This document shows positions 9,796 to 20,598 of a DNA stretch of 64,000 nucleotides, one piece after another. The stretch is from Takakia lepidozioides (taxonomy: Eukaryota; Streptophyta; Takakiopsida; Takakiales; Takakiaceae). The translations under genes were made by a program, and so were the position numbers. The notes under the pieces are model-generated. The model worked only from the letters and a program-made list of their open reading frames with translations, did no database searches and was not told where the DNA came from. The first letter of the stretch is position 1, and each line of letters starts with the position of its first letter. The DNA lies in NCBI GenBank assembly GCA_030704615.1, contig CM060731.1:59502756-59566755 (forward strand), written 5' to 3'.

Positions 9796-9917
9796 GCCTG
9801 TTTTGTTGAAATGACATCTGTGAGGTTCGAGCGTATGTAATTTATTATTTACAACGGAACTTTATTTATTCGGGGGACCGGTACCGCTGCTGGAGCGCAA
9901 CTGATGGTGCGAGTTTT

Positions 9918-10335
9918 CTATTGATTAGAGCTGTCACAACCAATGTCAACAATCATATTTACGGTAAGGTGTTTCATGCTATTGTTGTTCCTCCAGCTGA
10001 ATTCTTTAGTACTCTTTTTGCTATTCCCATGCCAACGTCCTCTGAAATCGTCATGTTCAAACGAACGTATCAGCCACCCCGGCCAGCTTGCAGGCTGCAG
10101 CCACGGCCCACCATAAATTGAATGAATTTGAGATTTTGTGCGAAGTTCCTAGTTTCATGTCCGTGGTGGCTGATACGGAATTCGGAATATGACAGTCGCA
10201 GTGGACCTGATGTTGTTGGCATGGGAGTAGCAAAACGATTCCTAAATAATTCAGCTACATAAACATCGGCAGTACGAAACACCTTGCAGTACATATGATT
10301 CTTGAGATTGTTTGCACGGATTATTTGTGTTTGTG
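9918..10335. repeat. Inverted duplication of a coding fragment, arms ~170 bp
   Basis: The plus-strand piece 9921-10121 and minus-strand piece 10411-10160 encode similar peptides. One has NHIYGKVF...AEFF...FAIPMPTSS and the other NHMYCKVF...AELF...FATPMPTTS. The duplication is therefore detectable at protein level, suggesting a once-coding exon. Spacer between arms about 60 bases. The protein family is not recognised. Confidence 0.7.
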
Positions 10336-10339
10336 CTTT

Positions 10340-10990
10340 CAAGTGACGAACATTTCCGCCATGGTGCGGAAGAGGTGCATTGGCCACATTAAACGGTTGA
10401 TGTGATACCATTTCATAAATGTATCACATCGCATTTGTGAAAATGTATTACATGAATCGTTCCATGTGGCCTATGGGAGTCTTCGATGGGTACGAGATCA
10501 ATGTGGCCTACGAGATGAGCTTCCACCAACAAACATGTGATCATTTCAGAAGCGCTTGAAGTGACGATGGGCAAGGTTCTTCATCCAGATATTCAACATA
10601 CTGAGGTCTTTTGTAATGTCTCTTGCTTTGTAATGAGGTGCTTCTCCAACTCTTATTTTTCCAATGTTGATATCTTACATCTGGAACATATCCACACATG
10701 CGTATATAAAAACTTAAAAAACCAAATGACCTTCAAAACTGGAAGCTGGGGATGAGGCTTATAAAAGTGGAGATGGTCATTTGCTTATTTAAGGATTTCT
10801 GCACACATGTGTGGATTTGTTCCAGGTGGAGAACATCAATATATTGGATAAATCAAGGCTTTCAGCCCCACGGTGAGTCCTATGCCACCCCCACTACGAC
10901 TCCCTATGTTACGACCACCCCCCCCCCCCCCCCCCCCGCATTACGAGGTAGGAGACACTACAAAAAGAGCTTCAAAGGGCATACCATGTA
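10340..10990. other. Stretch without a gene, with a poly-C tract
   Basis: Nothing coding is convincing. A run of about 20 C lies at about 10918-10937, a likely site of length error in the assembly. A short inverted pair of ATCTGGAACATATCCACACATG and its complement type occurs near 10678 and 10803, so another small foldback (about 10670-10835) is probable. Confidence 0.4.
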
Positions 10991-11400
10991 ACATGTCCCA
11001 GTATAATCAAAGACGAAACCCCATTCATTCAATGGGCGATTGAATGGTTGCCCATCCAAATGATTTTCAATCTTTGCCACTATGTTCAACATACCGTGTA
11101 TCAGGTCCCAGACTAATATGAGATCAATCGAAATTCATTCGATGGCTCAACGGATGGTTGGCCATCGAAATGATTTTGGTTCGCTTTGAGACTTGGCCAC
11201 TATGTTCAATGTGCCATGTAAGAGGCCCCAGAGTAATATGAGATCAATCAAAATTCGTTCAATGGGCCAACGGATGGTTGCCCATCCAAATGATTTTCGT
11301 TCACTTTGAAACTTGGCCAGTGTGTTCAATGTACCATCTAATACGTCCCATAATATGAGATCAATCGAAATTCGTTCGATTGTCTAATGAGGCATTCACT
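10991..11400. repeat. 118-bp tandem repeat, cluster 1 (about 3.5 units)
   Basis: The unit contains AATATGAGATCAATCGAAATTC, GGATGGTTG(C/G)CCATC(C/G)AAATGATTTT and ACTTTG/GAGACTTGGCCA(C/G)T(A/G)TGTTCAA, repeating at about 118-120 bases. It gives periodic spurious minus-strand ORFs. Within each unit, CAACGGATGGTTG has short dyad symmetry. Confidence 0.88.
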
Positions 11401-12054
11401 TGTCATATGGTTTTTGTTCAATGCGAAAAAAGAAATCCTGCAATGCGTGCACGACTATTGCACCTATTGAACGGATATGGTTGAAGCCCCTATTTTGCCC
11501 CCATGTGCTTGAACATGTGTGGGACACATGTGCAGAGACATATTAGACGAATAATCATTTGCCTCCCTATCGACGCGATCACCCCTCAAGCCATTCCACA
11601 ATTTAATTGAATTTAAATTTTAAATTCATTTTTCAACATCATTGTCAACATGTGTGTCAAGTGTGGGAGCATCATGGATGCTCACCAAAGCCAATAAATA
11701 GGTTTGCACTGTCTTTCATTGGGGGTTTCTGGCACGTATCGATTTTGTTTTTGGCTCAATTTTGTTCTGCGGCTTCAAGCATCTCACTGCTACTCCCCCG
11801 CCAAAATTTGGATCAATAAAAAATGCCCCAAAAAAAAGTGTGCTCTTTGCTCACTATTGCAGAACTCTCTATGAAGAGTGCATGAAGTAGAACACAAATC
11901 AAGTTTGGAGTGCAAAACAGGGAAGAAACTGTGGTTTTGGATCCAAATGAATTATGTCCGCTCCCAAATTTGGCACGCACGTTGCATATGGAGTCATTAC
12001 ACACCCCATTCAAAAACGGAATGAAAAACAAATCGTGAGCATGCAAAACACAGT
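11401..12054. other. Unassigned spacer between the two 118-bp clusters
   Basis: No gene or repeat is recognised. A 70-codon plus ORF (11607-11819) has no motif. It is AT-rich with a poly-A tract near 11820. Confidence 0.4.
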
Positions 12055-12475
12055 CCAACAGGTCCCAAAGTAATAGCCGATCCAACGGAATACATTCAAC
12101 GGGTGAACGGATGGTTGCCCGTCCAAATGATTTTCGTTTGCTTTCAATCTTTGTCACTATGTTCAATATACCATGTATCAGGTCCCGGACTAATATGAGA
12201 TCAATCAAAATTCATTCGATGGCTCAACGGATGGTTGGCCATCGAAATGATTTTGGTTCGTTTTGAGACTTGGCCACTATGTTCAATGTGCCATGTAAGA
12301 AGCCCCAGAGTAATATGAGATCAATCGAAATTCGTTCAATGGGCCAACAGATGGTTGCCCATCCAAATGATTTTCGTGGACACTGAAACTTGGCCAGTGT
12401 GTTCAATGTACCTTTTGATACGTCCCAGTGTAATATAAGATCAATCGAAATTATTTTGTGCTTTGAGAACTTTGT
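12055..12475. repeat. 118-bp tandem repeat, cluster 2 (about 3.5 units)
   Basis: Same unit as 10991-11400. The order of unit variants also matches (the GGCTCAACGGATGGTTGG variant followed by GGGCCAAC(G/A)GATGGTTGC), so cluster 2 appears to be a duplicate of the whole of cluster 1 rather than an independent expansion. Confidence 0.86.
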
Positions 12476-12689
12476 GGGTATGTTCGTAGAAAAATCATAG
12501 ATTTTGCGAAATGATTATGAAATACGCAGGGACCAGGCGAAATTTGTTTGGAAGACGACCATTCGTAACTCGTTATAACTTATTGATTTACATCAATTTT
12601 CCTTGTTCTCCAGCTTTCGGAGTTCATTGCAAATATCCACATACACGTCATGACCAAATATAATACCATTGTAAATTTGTTTACAGGGT

Positions 12690-12900
12690 GAACCACTTCT
12701 TCCCCATCACATGAGTGTAAATGTGAAGAAAATGTTGCTCATGCAATTGAAATCGGTAGGTGCCGCACATGTGCATTGTGTATTAACAAAATTGGTGATA
12801 TACAAATGGCGGAATGCTATCACTGTGTTTTCCAACAATATTCAAGGTACAACAAAAATGCACATTGTATATGTACTACGCTGCCAGTCATTAAAAGCCT
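12690..12900 (+). pseudogene. Cys-rich coding-like fragment, family unknown
   Basis: One plus-strand frame gives a run with zinc-binding spacing: CKC near the start, CRTCALC, CYHC and HCIC within ~65 residues. It follows a TTTACAG acceptor-like site but a TGA comes directly after it, so splicing as drawn would not work. The neighbouring frame has a 63-codon ORF without motif. A small zinc-finger fragment is possible. Confidence 0.25.
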
Positions 12901-13450
12901 AGTCGTCACTGTCCGAGGACAAGGAATTTGATGTTGTGGCCTGATTTACACTGCCAATTGCCAGAGCTTGCGACCGTGATCTCGTGGTCAATGAGGGGCC
13001 CAATAGCATGTGATCAATTTTGGCCTGCTTCCGCCTACTTCGTGACGAAAGTTGACTTTCTTCTTCACTCTCACGATGTGGCGGAGGTGGATCGAGAACA
13101 AGTGCTCGGGCTGCATGCAAATCGGCAACGAGGCCGTCCACATCCGGCAATAGAGCCCCCAAAACACGATGATAACGGTCTGTCCATAGTCACCTCCATT
13201 TCTCTACATCTGCCTTGATGATACTTTTGAAACTTTCCAACTGCCTCTCGCGGGCCCTGTCCCTAATTATTGTATCGTTTCCACAATAAGCCGCCTCGTA
13301 CGCCTCATTCATTCGGCGTGGATATATTATAGCATCTTCCAGTTCAGACAGCAATAAATATCTCCCAATCAGTTGTCGGTCATACAATTTGTTCTCCTCC
13401 GGCACCCATGGAACCTGTTGGAGCCGGATAAGTCCATGCAGTTCCACCAC
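12899..13450 (-). pseudogene. Unrecognised minus-strand gene fragment with one in-frame stop
   Basis: The frame is open from 13450 to 12899 except for a TGA at about 13190. The first part is helical, with RYLLLSELEDAIIYPRRMNE and FKSIIKADVEKW. The second has DRYHRVLGALLPDVDGLVAD, then a low-complexity Ser/Arg tail ending DSDD at a natural stop. The acidic tail at a stop suggests a true C-terminus. I do not know the family. It is cut at 13435 by Tat-like sequence. Confidence 0.45.
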
Positions 13451-14056
13451 AAATAATTGATTTGGAGAAATAAGGGTTAGATATCCCCACTACAGAACAG
13501 GTGGTGGCAGAAATTGAGAAGGGGGACCTTCTCTATGAAAATTCTGGTTTGGTCAGGGAAACAATGATTGCAAAGGTGCAGCGGTTGTCCAGGGGAAACC
13601 CTGCTGTGCATATAATACACACACCTGTGACGGAGGTACCACAGGTAGAATGTCAAGACACTGCAGCACCTGTGACGGATGAAGTGGTTCAGGAAGAAAA
13701 TCTAGTGGGGCAATGGCCTGAATGGTTCGTGAGGCATCACACTGTTGAGGATCAGGGAGAACAGCAGCAAGCTCACCATGATGACCCTCAACAGGCCATG
13801 CTTATGAGTTCCATAAGCATGACACTTAATTTGTTGGGCACTTATGTCAAATCCCATGTTCCAACTACCCAATTGGCAGGAACTCAAGAAGGAGTTTGAG
13901 GCTCGACTTGCCACTGAGTGTGCAAACAAGGTCGATGAGGAGGTCACTCTCAAGATACAGCAAGACTTAGAGAGTACAAAAGCTACTTTGCAATTGGCCA
14001 AGGAACAATTGATTGAGGCAGGCCTCGCGCAAGACCAATTGCACGAAGCACATAAG
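13435..14056 (+). pseudogene. Truncated copy of the Tat-like element's post-pol coiled-coil ORF
   Basis: Near-identical to about 20635-21272 (for example EKGDLLYE and HHTVEDQGEQQQAHHDDPQQA). It lacks the ten-codon LREELRK segment, which contributes to a frame change, and stops being similar at CATAAG, where LTR 14057 begins. It is probably the left copy of a tandem LTR-internal-LTR-internal array, internally deleted up to the LTR edge. Confidence 0.85.
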
Positions 14057-14959
14057 TGTTAGAAGGCTGCTTGGGACTTAGACACTTTTACGGGATCTGT
14101 GGGGTACCCTTAATTTTTGCACAGACTGAGACCAACAGGAGCCTTAGGGGTGACAACAGCGCACTTTAGGGGGGGGTTACACAGCCCGTCACAGCCAACA
14201 CAGCCCGTCACAGTCCGACACAGCCGACACAGCCAGACACAGCCGTCACAGCCAGTCACAGCTCGACACAACCGACATTGCCCAACACAGTCGCACAGCC
14301 AGTCACAACTTGACACAGCTGTCACGACCATAGGGAACGGATAGCAGGACAGGGAACGACTGTGGGGAACAACATCTGCGAATGGAACATGTTAGTTCAC
14401 GGATGACGGTTAGTGAGGGAAACGGTTAGAACAACGGGTAGGAAGATAAAGCGAGGAGCAAGGACAGAAAAATGATCACTTCTTGGGGGGACTTCGGACA
14501 TCATTGGGGGAAAAATGGGGCAGAGAGCAGATCTCTGAGCAGAAAGAGGGAGAGCACGGAGTAGGAGGAGGACGACGATGATGCTTGATGAATGCAAGCA
14601 GTAGAGTTGTAATGTAGAGCAGATTAGAGACTCCATGGCTTCAGCCTGATACTTGATAGATATTAATCTGATACATACTTCATACTCACACTGTGTGAGT
14701 GAAGTTGTGGAATGAATGGATGAGTTGATGGAATCCAATAGATTGCTGAAGCAAACTGATACTTAATTACCAACAGTAAGGTAACTAGCTAACATGAATG
14801 CGGGAAGGAAAACAAATAGGAAACACCCCCATGATACACTAGCTGTAGGTCATGACTGATTGTTCTGAGCGGGCTGAGTGCTTAGAGATTTCCAACTCTT
14901 CTATCTTGGAGTTTCCGCCTCGGATAGCGAAGGGATGGGTGAGTAAAAGCCGCGCGACA
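14057..14959 (+). repeat. Left LTR of Tat-like element (903 bp)
   Basis: TG...CA ends and strong similarity to 23276-24286. It contains a minisatellite of CACAGCC(C/A)GTCACAGCC type at about 14180-14330, shorter than in the right LTR. The last 140 bases match 1265-1404. Confidence 0.92.
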
Positions 14960-14960
14960 T

Positions 14961-14978
14961 TTGGCGACCATACTGGGA
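14961..14978 (+). promoter_or_regulatory. Candidate primer-binding site TGGCGACCATACTGGGAA
   Basis: It lies two bases after the LTR and begins TGG, as a sequence complementary to a tRNA 3' CCA end must. It differs from the initiator-Met site used by the chromovirus at 31719. Which tRNA it pairs with is not determined. Confidence 0.5.
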
Positions 14979-15000
14979 ACTGGGTCATGAACAACCAGAT

Positions 15001-15546
15001 GTGACAGGCATCTGGTGGGATCATGGTGGTTGGAGAATTAAAGAATTTGATGTGAATCAAATTCCTTGTGAAACTGAGAAGGAAAGATTGTCTAAACGAT
15101 TCTTTCAGAGGTTCTTGGAATTGCCAGACGGTTGTAAAGAAAACATTCTTAAGAGAGTGCATGATGCTGACCCTGAGTGGGGTCTGGAGAAAGGAATGAT
15201 AAAGATTTATCAGGTGGCCTGTAGAGGAAGAGCACGTTGGTTACCAACAGTGGTTTATGTGATAGCATTTCTATCCATTAAGCGAGTAGAGTTTGAAGGC
15301 TGGGAGGAAAGAAAGGTGAATGTTTATACTCATATGCATGAAGAGCTTGTACTGGTAAAGAATTGGATTCCAAAGGATATTTTGTGGATCAAACTCACAC
15401 CAAGAACAACTTTCCAGACTTGTTTGCCATATGGTTATATGGTAACGGAGACTTCTAGTATAGCCAAGGGTGCATTGAAGCTTGAAAGAAAACCAGGCAT
15501 ATACGAGAGATATTACAGAAGAGAGTTTTGGTTATTGCCACATTAA
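15001..15546 (+). CDS. Upstream ORF of the Tat-like element, unknown function
   Basis: A complete 181-codon frame lies just after the left LTR, upstream of gag. It is basic and Trp-rich (WWDHGGWRIKEFD, RARWLPTVVYVIAFLS, WIPKDILWIKLTP), with no recognised domain. Tat-type Gypsy elements often have coding sequence before gag, which supports it being real. The next frame begins 21 bases downstream. Confidence 0.55.
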   Translation: MTGIWWDHGGWRIKEFDVNQIPCETEKERLSKRFFQRFLELPDGCKENILKRVHDADPEWGLEKGMIKIYQVACRGRARWLPTVVYVIAFLSIKRVEFEGWEERKVNVYTHMHEELVLVKNWIPKDILWIKLTPRTTFQTCLPYGYMVTETSSIAKGALKLERKPGIYERYYRREFWLLPH

Positions 15547-15567
15547 AAGAAATGAAAGACATGGGAC

Positions 15568-16383
15568 ATGAGTGATGAAAGAGAAGCTAGATGCCAGAGA
15601 TATTCAGCAAAAAGAGAAAGCTATCTGAAAGCTAATTATCCATATCTTTGGGAGAGAGGAATAGAAATAGGGGAATTATCTGGACCTCTCACACCATTAA
15701 GATCAGAGAGTACATCACCCATACCGGAAGAACTAGAGTTGGATGCCACTCCTTCTTTTTCTTTGCAAAAAAGATTAAGGGAATTGGTACGGGAAAAAGA
15801 TCAATCACGAGGTGAAAGATCTGAGGTACATCCCTGGATAAAAGATTTGACAGAAATCTTTGATAAGAGTTGGCATGGAACACCAAAAGCAGGAACTCCA
15901 GTTTCTGAAGCGGAAGGTGAAGAAGGAGGAGAGGCAGAGCCAACGGAGAGTTCAGACTCTCCAACACCATTGCAGTTGAGTCACATGAGTGAAGAAGAAA
16001 CCCAAGGGCAGAACTTGGAGGATGAAAATAGAGAGAAGAAATTGGAAGAGGAAGAGTATGAAGAAGTAGACCCAACAGCTAAGGTTGAGACTACAACCAG
16101 GACATCCCAACCTGTTGGACCTGGATCAAGTGGAGCACTTGGATCACAGGCCAACGAAGGTGTCGGCTCAGGGGGATCAGGCGGGCTGCCTGGATCTGGC
16201 TCTGGGGGGACAGGGAGTGTGGGAAGTAGTGCAACTGGAGCTGGGAATACTGTGAATATCGTGGGGCCAGTAGCAAGGAGTGCTCAAGGGCCACCACTTG
16301 GTGGAAGATCCACCACAACAACAACAGGTCCTGAAGGACCAGCGCCAGCAGGGTGCAAGCACCTGTCAGTGGGCAGAAGGTAG
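15568..16383 (+). CDS. Gag-leader ORF of the Tat-like element, disordered
   Basis: 271 codons. The first 60 residues are charged (REARCQRYSAKRESYLKANY), followed by acidic Glu/Ser-rich sequence and then a Gly/Ser-rich low-complexity tail (GSGGSGGLPGSGSGG). Its end overlaps the start of the gag frame (16280) by about 100 bases in another frame, so either a frameshift mutation or a translational shift separates it from gag. Confidence 0.5.
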   Translation: MSDEREARCQRYSAKRESYLKANYPYLWERGIEIGELSGPLTPLRSESTSPIPEELELDATPSFSLQKRLRELVREKDQSRGERSEVHPWIKDLTEIFDKSWHGTPKAGTPVSEAEGEEGGEAEPTESSDSPTPLQLSHMSEEETQGQNLEDENREKKLEEEEYEEVDPTAKVETTTRTSQPVGPGSSGALGSQANEGVGSGGSGGLPGSGSGGTGSVGSSATGAGNTVNIVGPVARSAQGPPLGGRSTTTTTGPEGPAPAGCKHLSVGRR

Positions 16384-16384
16384 G

Positions 16385-17548
16385 GCCACAGATGGCGTAC
16401 AACCAACACGGGCAAAACCACCTTTTCCAATATATTCAGGAAAAGGGGATCCCGATGTACACATTAGCCAATTCGAGCACATGTGTATAGTGAACAATGA
16501 GAATGGCGATGATGCCAAGATGAGATTGTTTCCTTGTTCACTTATCAAGAAAGCAAGTGAATGGTATGCAAGATTTCCTGATAATCATTTCCTAACCTGG
16601 AATGGCTTGAATACAACATTCCGAAGATTCAGGACAAGTAAAACTGAGGATGAAGTGTATGGAAGTTTACAACAGTTAAAGCAAAAGAAGCATGAAACTG
16701 TTGAGGAGTATATGGAAAAGATGGAATTGATGATGAAAAAGCTGGCTGCTGTACCAGCACCAGGTTTACAGAAGACTGGTTTGTGAGTGGACTAAGACCA
16801 GAGTTGCAGAAGAAAGTGGATATGTTACCCCATAATACAGTGGAGGAGGCATTTGAGAATTGAGCAATTGGGAATGCTCAGGAGAGAGAAAAGGGATGAT
16901 GAGGACTCTGAGGATGAGTCAGATGAAGAATAAGAGCAAGAACTGAAAAGGAAGAGTAAGAGAAAGGAGAAGATGAAGAGGGATAACTATGAGAAAAGAT
17001 TAGAAGAAATCTTGAAGAAGTATGCCACAGAGGCTGTAACACATTGGAGGAAGGGTGTTTGGTGTGCAAAGTGCCAGAATGAAGGCCATACCACCACTGA
17101 ATGCCACATGAAAGAGAAACACTGTACTATCTGTAAAATGGATAACCATTCTACTGAGAATTGTTACTACAACAGAAGGACAGCAGCTAGAGAACCTAGG
17201 CAAGTAAGGGTGCATCAAGTGCAGCCCCAGCCAAGAAGAAACAGTGATCAGGACCACTATGGTAGGCCTGGTGGTTATAACAATGGCATGGAAGGGAGAG
17301 GTAATTCAAGAGGGAATTACCAAGGAAATTCCAGAGGCAACTATCAGGGTAATCCAAGGGGGAATTACCAGCCCGGGAATCAGGATTACAGAAATAATCC
17401 AAGAGCAGACCAAGGGCGAGGACCCAATGGTGAAGAACTATGTTACTATTGTAATCAGCCAGGACATCGCAAGGCAGCCTGTTCATTCTGGATTATCTGG
17501 AGTAAATATCATGACAGACCAATTAAGAAAGAAGCTTGGTCTAAGTAA
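16385..17548 (+). pseudogene. Gag of the Tat-like element with CCHC zinc knuckles
   Basis: The retrotransposon gag domain spans 16400-16860: FPIYSGKGDPDVHISQFEHM, the ASEWYARFPDNHFLTW stretch, then VEEYMEKMELMMKKL. A frameshift near 16786 and stops at about 16862 and 16932 break it. The C-terminal part (from 16973) has knuckles CAKCQNEGHTTTEC, CTICKMDNHSTENC and CYYCNQPGHRKAAC. Between them is an Asn/Gly/Arg repeat (RGNYQGNSRGNYQGN) that may bind RNA. Gag would form the particle. Confidence 0.82.
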
Positions 17549-17955
17549 CATGAAACCAGCCCTATTTACAGTAACAATGGCAGATCAAAGGAGTGTACAG
17601 CCATTGGGATTAATAAGAGGAGTTAATACAGATACAGAAGATGATCTTTATGATCACAATAACTGTGTTGAAGATGGATGAAGTCATGGAGGCTTACTCC
17701 TTATTATTGGGACGTCCGTGGCTGAAACAGGCCAGGGTATTCCATGACTGGAATTCTCAGTTACTAACCGTGCATAATGGGATGCACGAGATACAAATTA
17801 TCACAAAGAAATCTAGTAGATTACCTGCTACGAGAAGACCTCGAGGGGTCAGAGAGTATGACTGGAGAGGAGGACTGGATGAGGAGCAGGAAGCTACCCT
17901 GTTTGCTGCACACCCAGAGTGGGAGCAGGTTGCAGAGATGCGACTGGAAGCCTAA
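17475..17955 (+). pseudogene. Protease of the Tat-like element, active site truncated
   Basis: After the last zinc knuckle another frame reads SGVNIMTDQLRKKLGL, the segment that follows the D-S/T-G triad in retropepsins, then a -LLGRPWLKQARVFHDWNSQL motif near 17700, typical of the Tat protease C-terminus. The residue expected to be the catalytic Asp reads as His before S-G, and the stretch N-terminal to it is missing. There are two frame changes. It is probably inactive. Confidence 0.6.
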
Positions 17956-17964
17956 GTTGTTTAA

Positions 17965-19571
17965 GAGGTATCTGCTGTGGTGTAGTGTCAGCAACACCAA
18001 TTGAAGAGGAAACCAGCAGTTACCCATCACATTTCTATGAAGAAAGAGAAGGAGAAATGGAAATCCTAGAGGAACCAGCCACTGTGAGTTTACAGGATGA
18101 AGTGGTGACTGGTTGGACAATCATAGCTGATGAGCAGGTGAGGGAAGTGAATGTGGGAACTAAAGAGGAACCGAGGATGGTGAAGGTAGGAGCTGATTTG
18201 GAGCCAGAATTCTTTGAAGAAGCTAAGAGTTTGTTCATCAAATACAGAGATGTATTTGCTTGGAGCTATGAGGATCTAAAAGGGATACCACCTGAAATCT
18301 GTCAGCATAAGATTGAACTGGAACCAGGGTCAGTACCAATCAAGCAGGCAAGGTACAGAATGAATCCCAACTACGCACAGAAGGTTGGAGAAGAGATCAA
18401 GAAGTTGGCTGAGGCTAAGTTTATATACCCAATACCTTATGTCATACACAAGATGTATGATAACAACACCGCCATGTTACAAACCATTAACAAAGAGATG
18501 CTGGGAAGAGTCAATGCCAATAAGTTGAAGGGGTACAGTGGTATCCATGACAAACCATTGCAGCATGATTTGCATGTTGAAACGCAAAAGCAGTCACGGG
18601 CTGCGCTAGTGATACCAACGGAGTATGGAGCACTTGTCGCTAGGCCGAGCATATATAACCAGGGCGGGCAGAACAAGCGCGACACAGCCTATCACAGCCC
18701 ATCAAGGCATGACACAGCCTATCACAGCCCATCACGGTGCAACACAGCCTATCATAGCCCAGCACGGCGCCACACAGACTATCACAGCCCATCACGGTGC
18801 AACACAGCCTATCATAGCCCAGCACGGCGCCACACAGACTATCACAGTCCAGCACAGCGCAATACAGCCTATCACAACCTACCACCGCGTGTCACAGCCT
18901 ATCACAGCTTACCACAGTGCAACACAGCCTATCACAGCGTACCACAGTATGACACAGCCTGTCACAGCTCAACACAGCCTACTAGGGTTACACAATCCAT
19001 AGAATCAGTGACAGGTGGACGCAGGATAACTTCAGGGAAATGGCCGGCGGAAGAAAGGACGGAAGCCAGTTTTAGAAAGGGACACGTGGAAGTCAGGGCG
19101 CAACACACAGCTGAGAAGGAAGTGCAAGAACAGATGTCATCAAGAAAAGGACAAGAATGGCCGTCAAAATACCTACTTAGCACGTCAATTCGGATGAATG
19201 GCGGGCCCATTAATGAATACGGAAAAGGGGCAACAAAACAAACAGCAAGCACAGAAAAGCGAAATTCTTGTCACATGTTTTATCCTAGTGAACAGTCCAG
19301 CAGGAAAAGTCCACTAAAGAAAATTAAATCTAAAATCCAGTCACAGCGGTTACCGCCAATCGAAAGCCAGAAAAGGGATCAAGAAATTGGAGGGAATTTA
19401 AGCGCAAGAGTCGGCGTCATTCTAAGTAACGGGCGTCTCGACGGGACAAACCATCAATATAGCTTTGAAGCTATGGAGGAACTAACAGACTATACGCTCG
19501 CAATATTACTTACGCAGTGGCATAGGGACGAAAGAACAGAGCGGATCTTTTCTCTTGATCGATGCTTATAA
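17965..19571 (+). pseudogene. Fused pol remnant: RT start joined in frame to integrase C-terminus, then repeats
   Basis: The early part reads FAWSYEDLKGIPPEICQHKI and QARYRMNPNYAQKVGEEIKK, the conserved entry to Gypsy reverse transcriptase, ending EAKFIYPI. At about 18432 it jumps without a frame break to PYVIHKMYDNN...GRVNANKLKGY, the GPY/F module at the end of integrase. RT palm, RNase H and integrase core are absent. The same frame then runs through about ten 10-residue repeats of N/D-T-A-Y-H-S-P-X-R type (18680-18990) and about 190 unrecognised residues. An open frame across the deletion is notable but may be chance. Confidence 0.75.
18670..18990. repeat. 30-bp coding minisatellite ACACAGCCTATCACAGCCCA
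   Basis: About ten units of (A)CACAG(C/A)CTATCACAGCC(C/A)(A/G)... The core CACAGCC-TCACAGC is the same word that fills the LTR minisatellites at 14180-14330 and 23405-23640. Confidence 0.88.
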
Positions 19572-19739
19572 GCCCCGCAAGCTTACAAGAAATTACCCAT
19601 AGCTTTTTTGGGCAACCATACGTTTATGTTTTGTGCCCTGCAGGCATTTCTTCAATTGTTACAGCCAAAACCTTTTTGTGGGTCTAGAATGAAGAGAGTG
19701 AGAGGAATGGAAGAAATCAGGGTGAAGAGCACCACAATC

Positions 19740-20583
19740 CTGTAGAAACAAACGATTGCTACTCCACAGGCGGTAAAGTTACTGAAGGAGCTGCGATTGG
19801 AAGGATTGCAAAGCAAAGATTGGACATTGCACCATAGACAGTACATGTTACAATTCTTGCAGAACTTTGAGCCTAGGACAGGAGCAACAACGGTGAAGGG
19901 AGTTGAATTAGAAATTACTCCCCTATACCTACAACAATTGTTTCGATTGCCAGCAGGTCAGGTGCATGTGGAGGAGCATAGGGCAAGACTGCAAATAGGG
20001 GACTTATTCCAAGAGGGAGTTTCTTTAAAACTCAGGGTTATGCTTGTACCAAGGCCGTGTACCCAGGGCTAAGGGAGGTAGGCCAAGTATTGAACGTTCT
20101 GTTTGCCATGAAACAGAACCAACAGTATTTGAGCAGATCCTTCACAGAGGAAATACTCAAAGCCCTGAGAGGAGAAGAGGTAGAATGGGCGGACATAATG
20201 TACAATGCACTGGTAGAGGAGATGAAAAGATTACAAGGCACTGCCGCAAAGTTTCCTATCATAGTGTCTGGCCCAATCATTGCTCAAATAATTCTTGATT
20301 CTGGCATACTTGATGCTCGAGAAATAAAGGAGATGGGAGTGTTTGAGACTGAAACCACTGCAATGGAAGAGCAAGGCTCTTCACACAGTGAGGGTGGACT
20401 GGCACGACAACCCCAGACTAAGAGACAGAGGCGGGGAAAGACTGTAGTGGCGGATCCACTGGCTTCACGGAAACCGCATGATAATGTTTCCCAAGCTCTT
20501 GTGCAAGAAGGGGCACAGCAGCACAGAGAACTGCTATTATTGGAAGCAGGACCTTCAGAGAGGGAAGAGGAAGTTACTTGAGT
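19740..20583 (+). pseudogene. Post-pol ORF of the Tat-like element, N-terminal part
   Basis: Open pieces 19797-20072 and 20057-20581 overlap in two frames and read as one protein after a single shift near 20060. It includes LRLEGLQSKDWTLHHRQYML, LYLQQLFRLPAGQV, then YPGLREVGQVLNVLFAMKQN and PIIVSGPIIAQIILDSGILD, ending in an acidic/basic linker. No membrane segment or env motif is seen. Two similar motif patterns in a plant nucleocytoplasmic protein are not recognised. Confidence 0.5.
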
Positions 20584-20598
20584 ATTACAGCCATCACA

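Noticed and set aside
11147-12406. Minus-strand ORFs with similar ends (HGTLNIVAKSQ)
   Set aside because: They repeat with the 118-bp satellite and carry no independent coding signal.
15001-16383. Host genes inside the Tat-like element
   Set aside because: They lie directly between LTR/primer site and gag, so leader ORFs of the element are the simpler reading.
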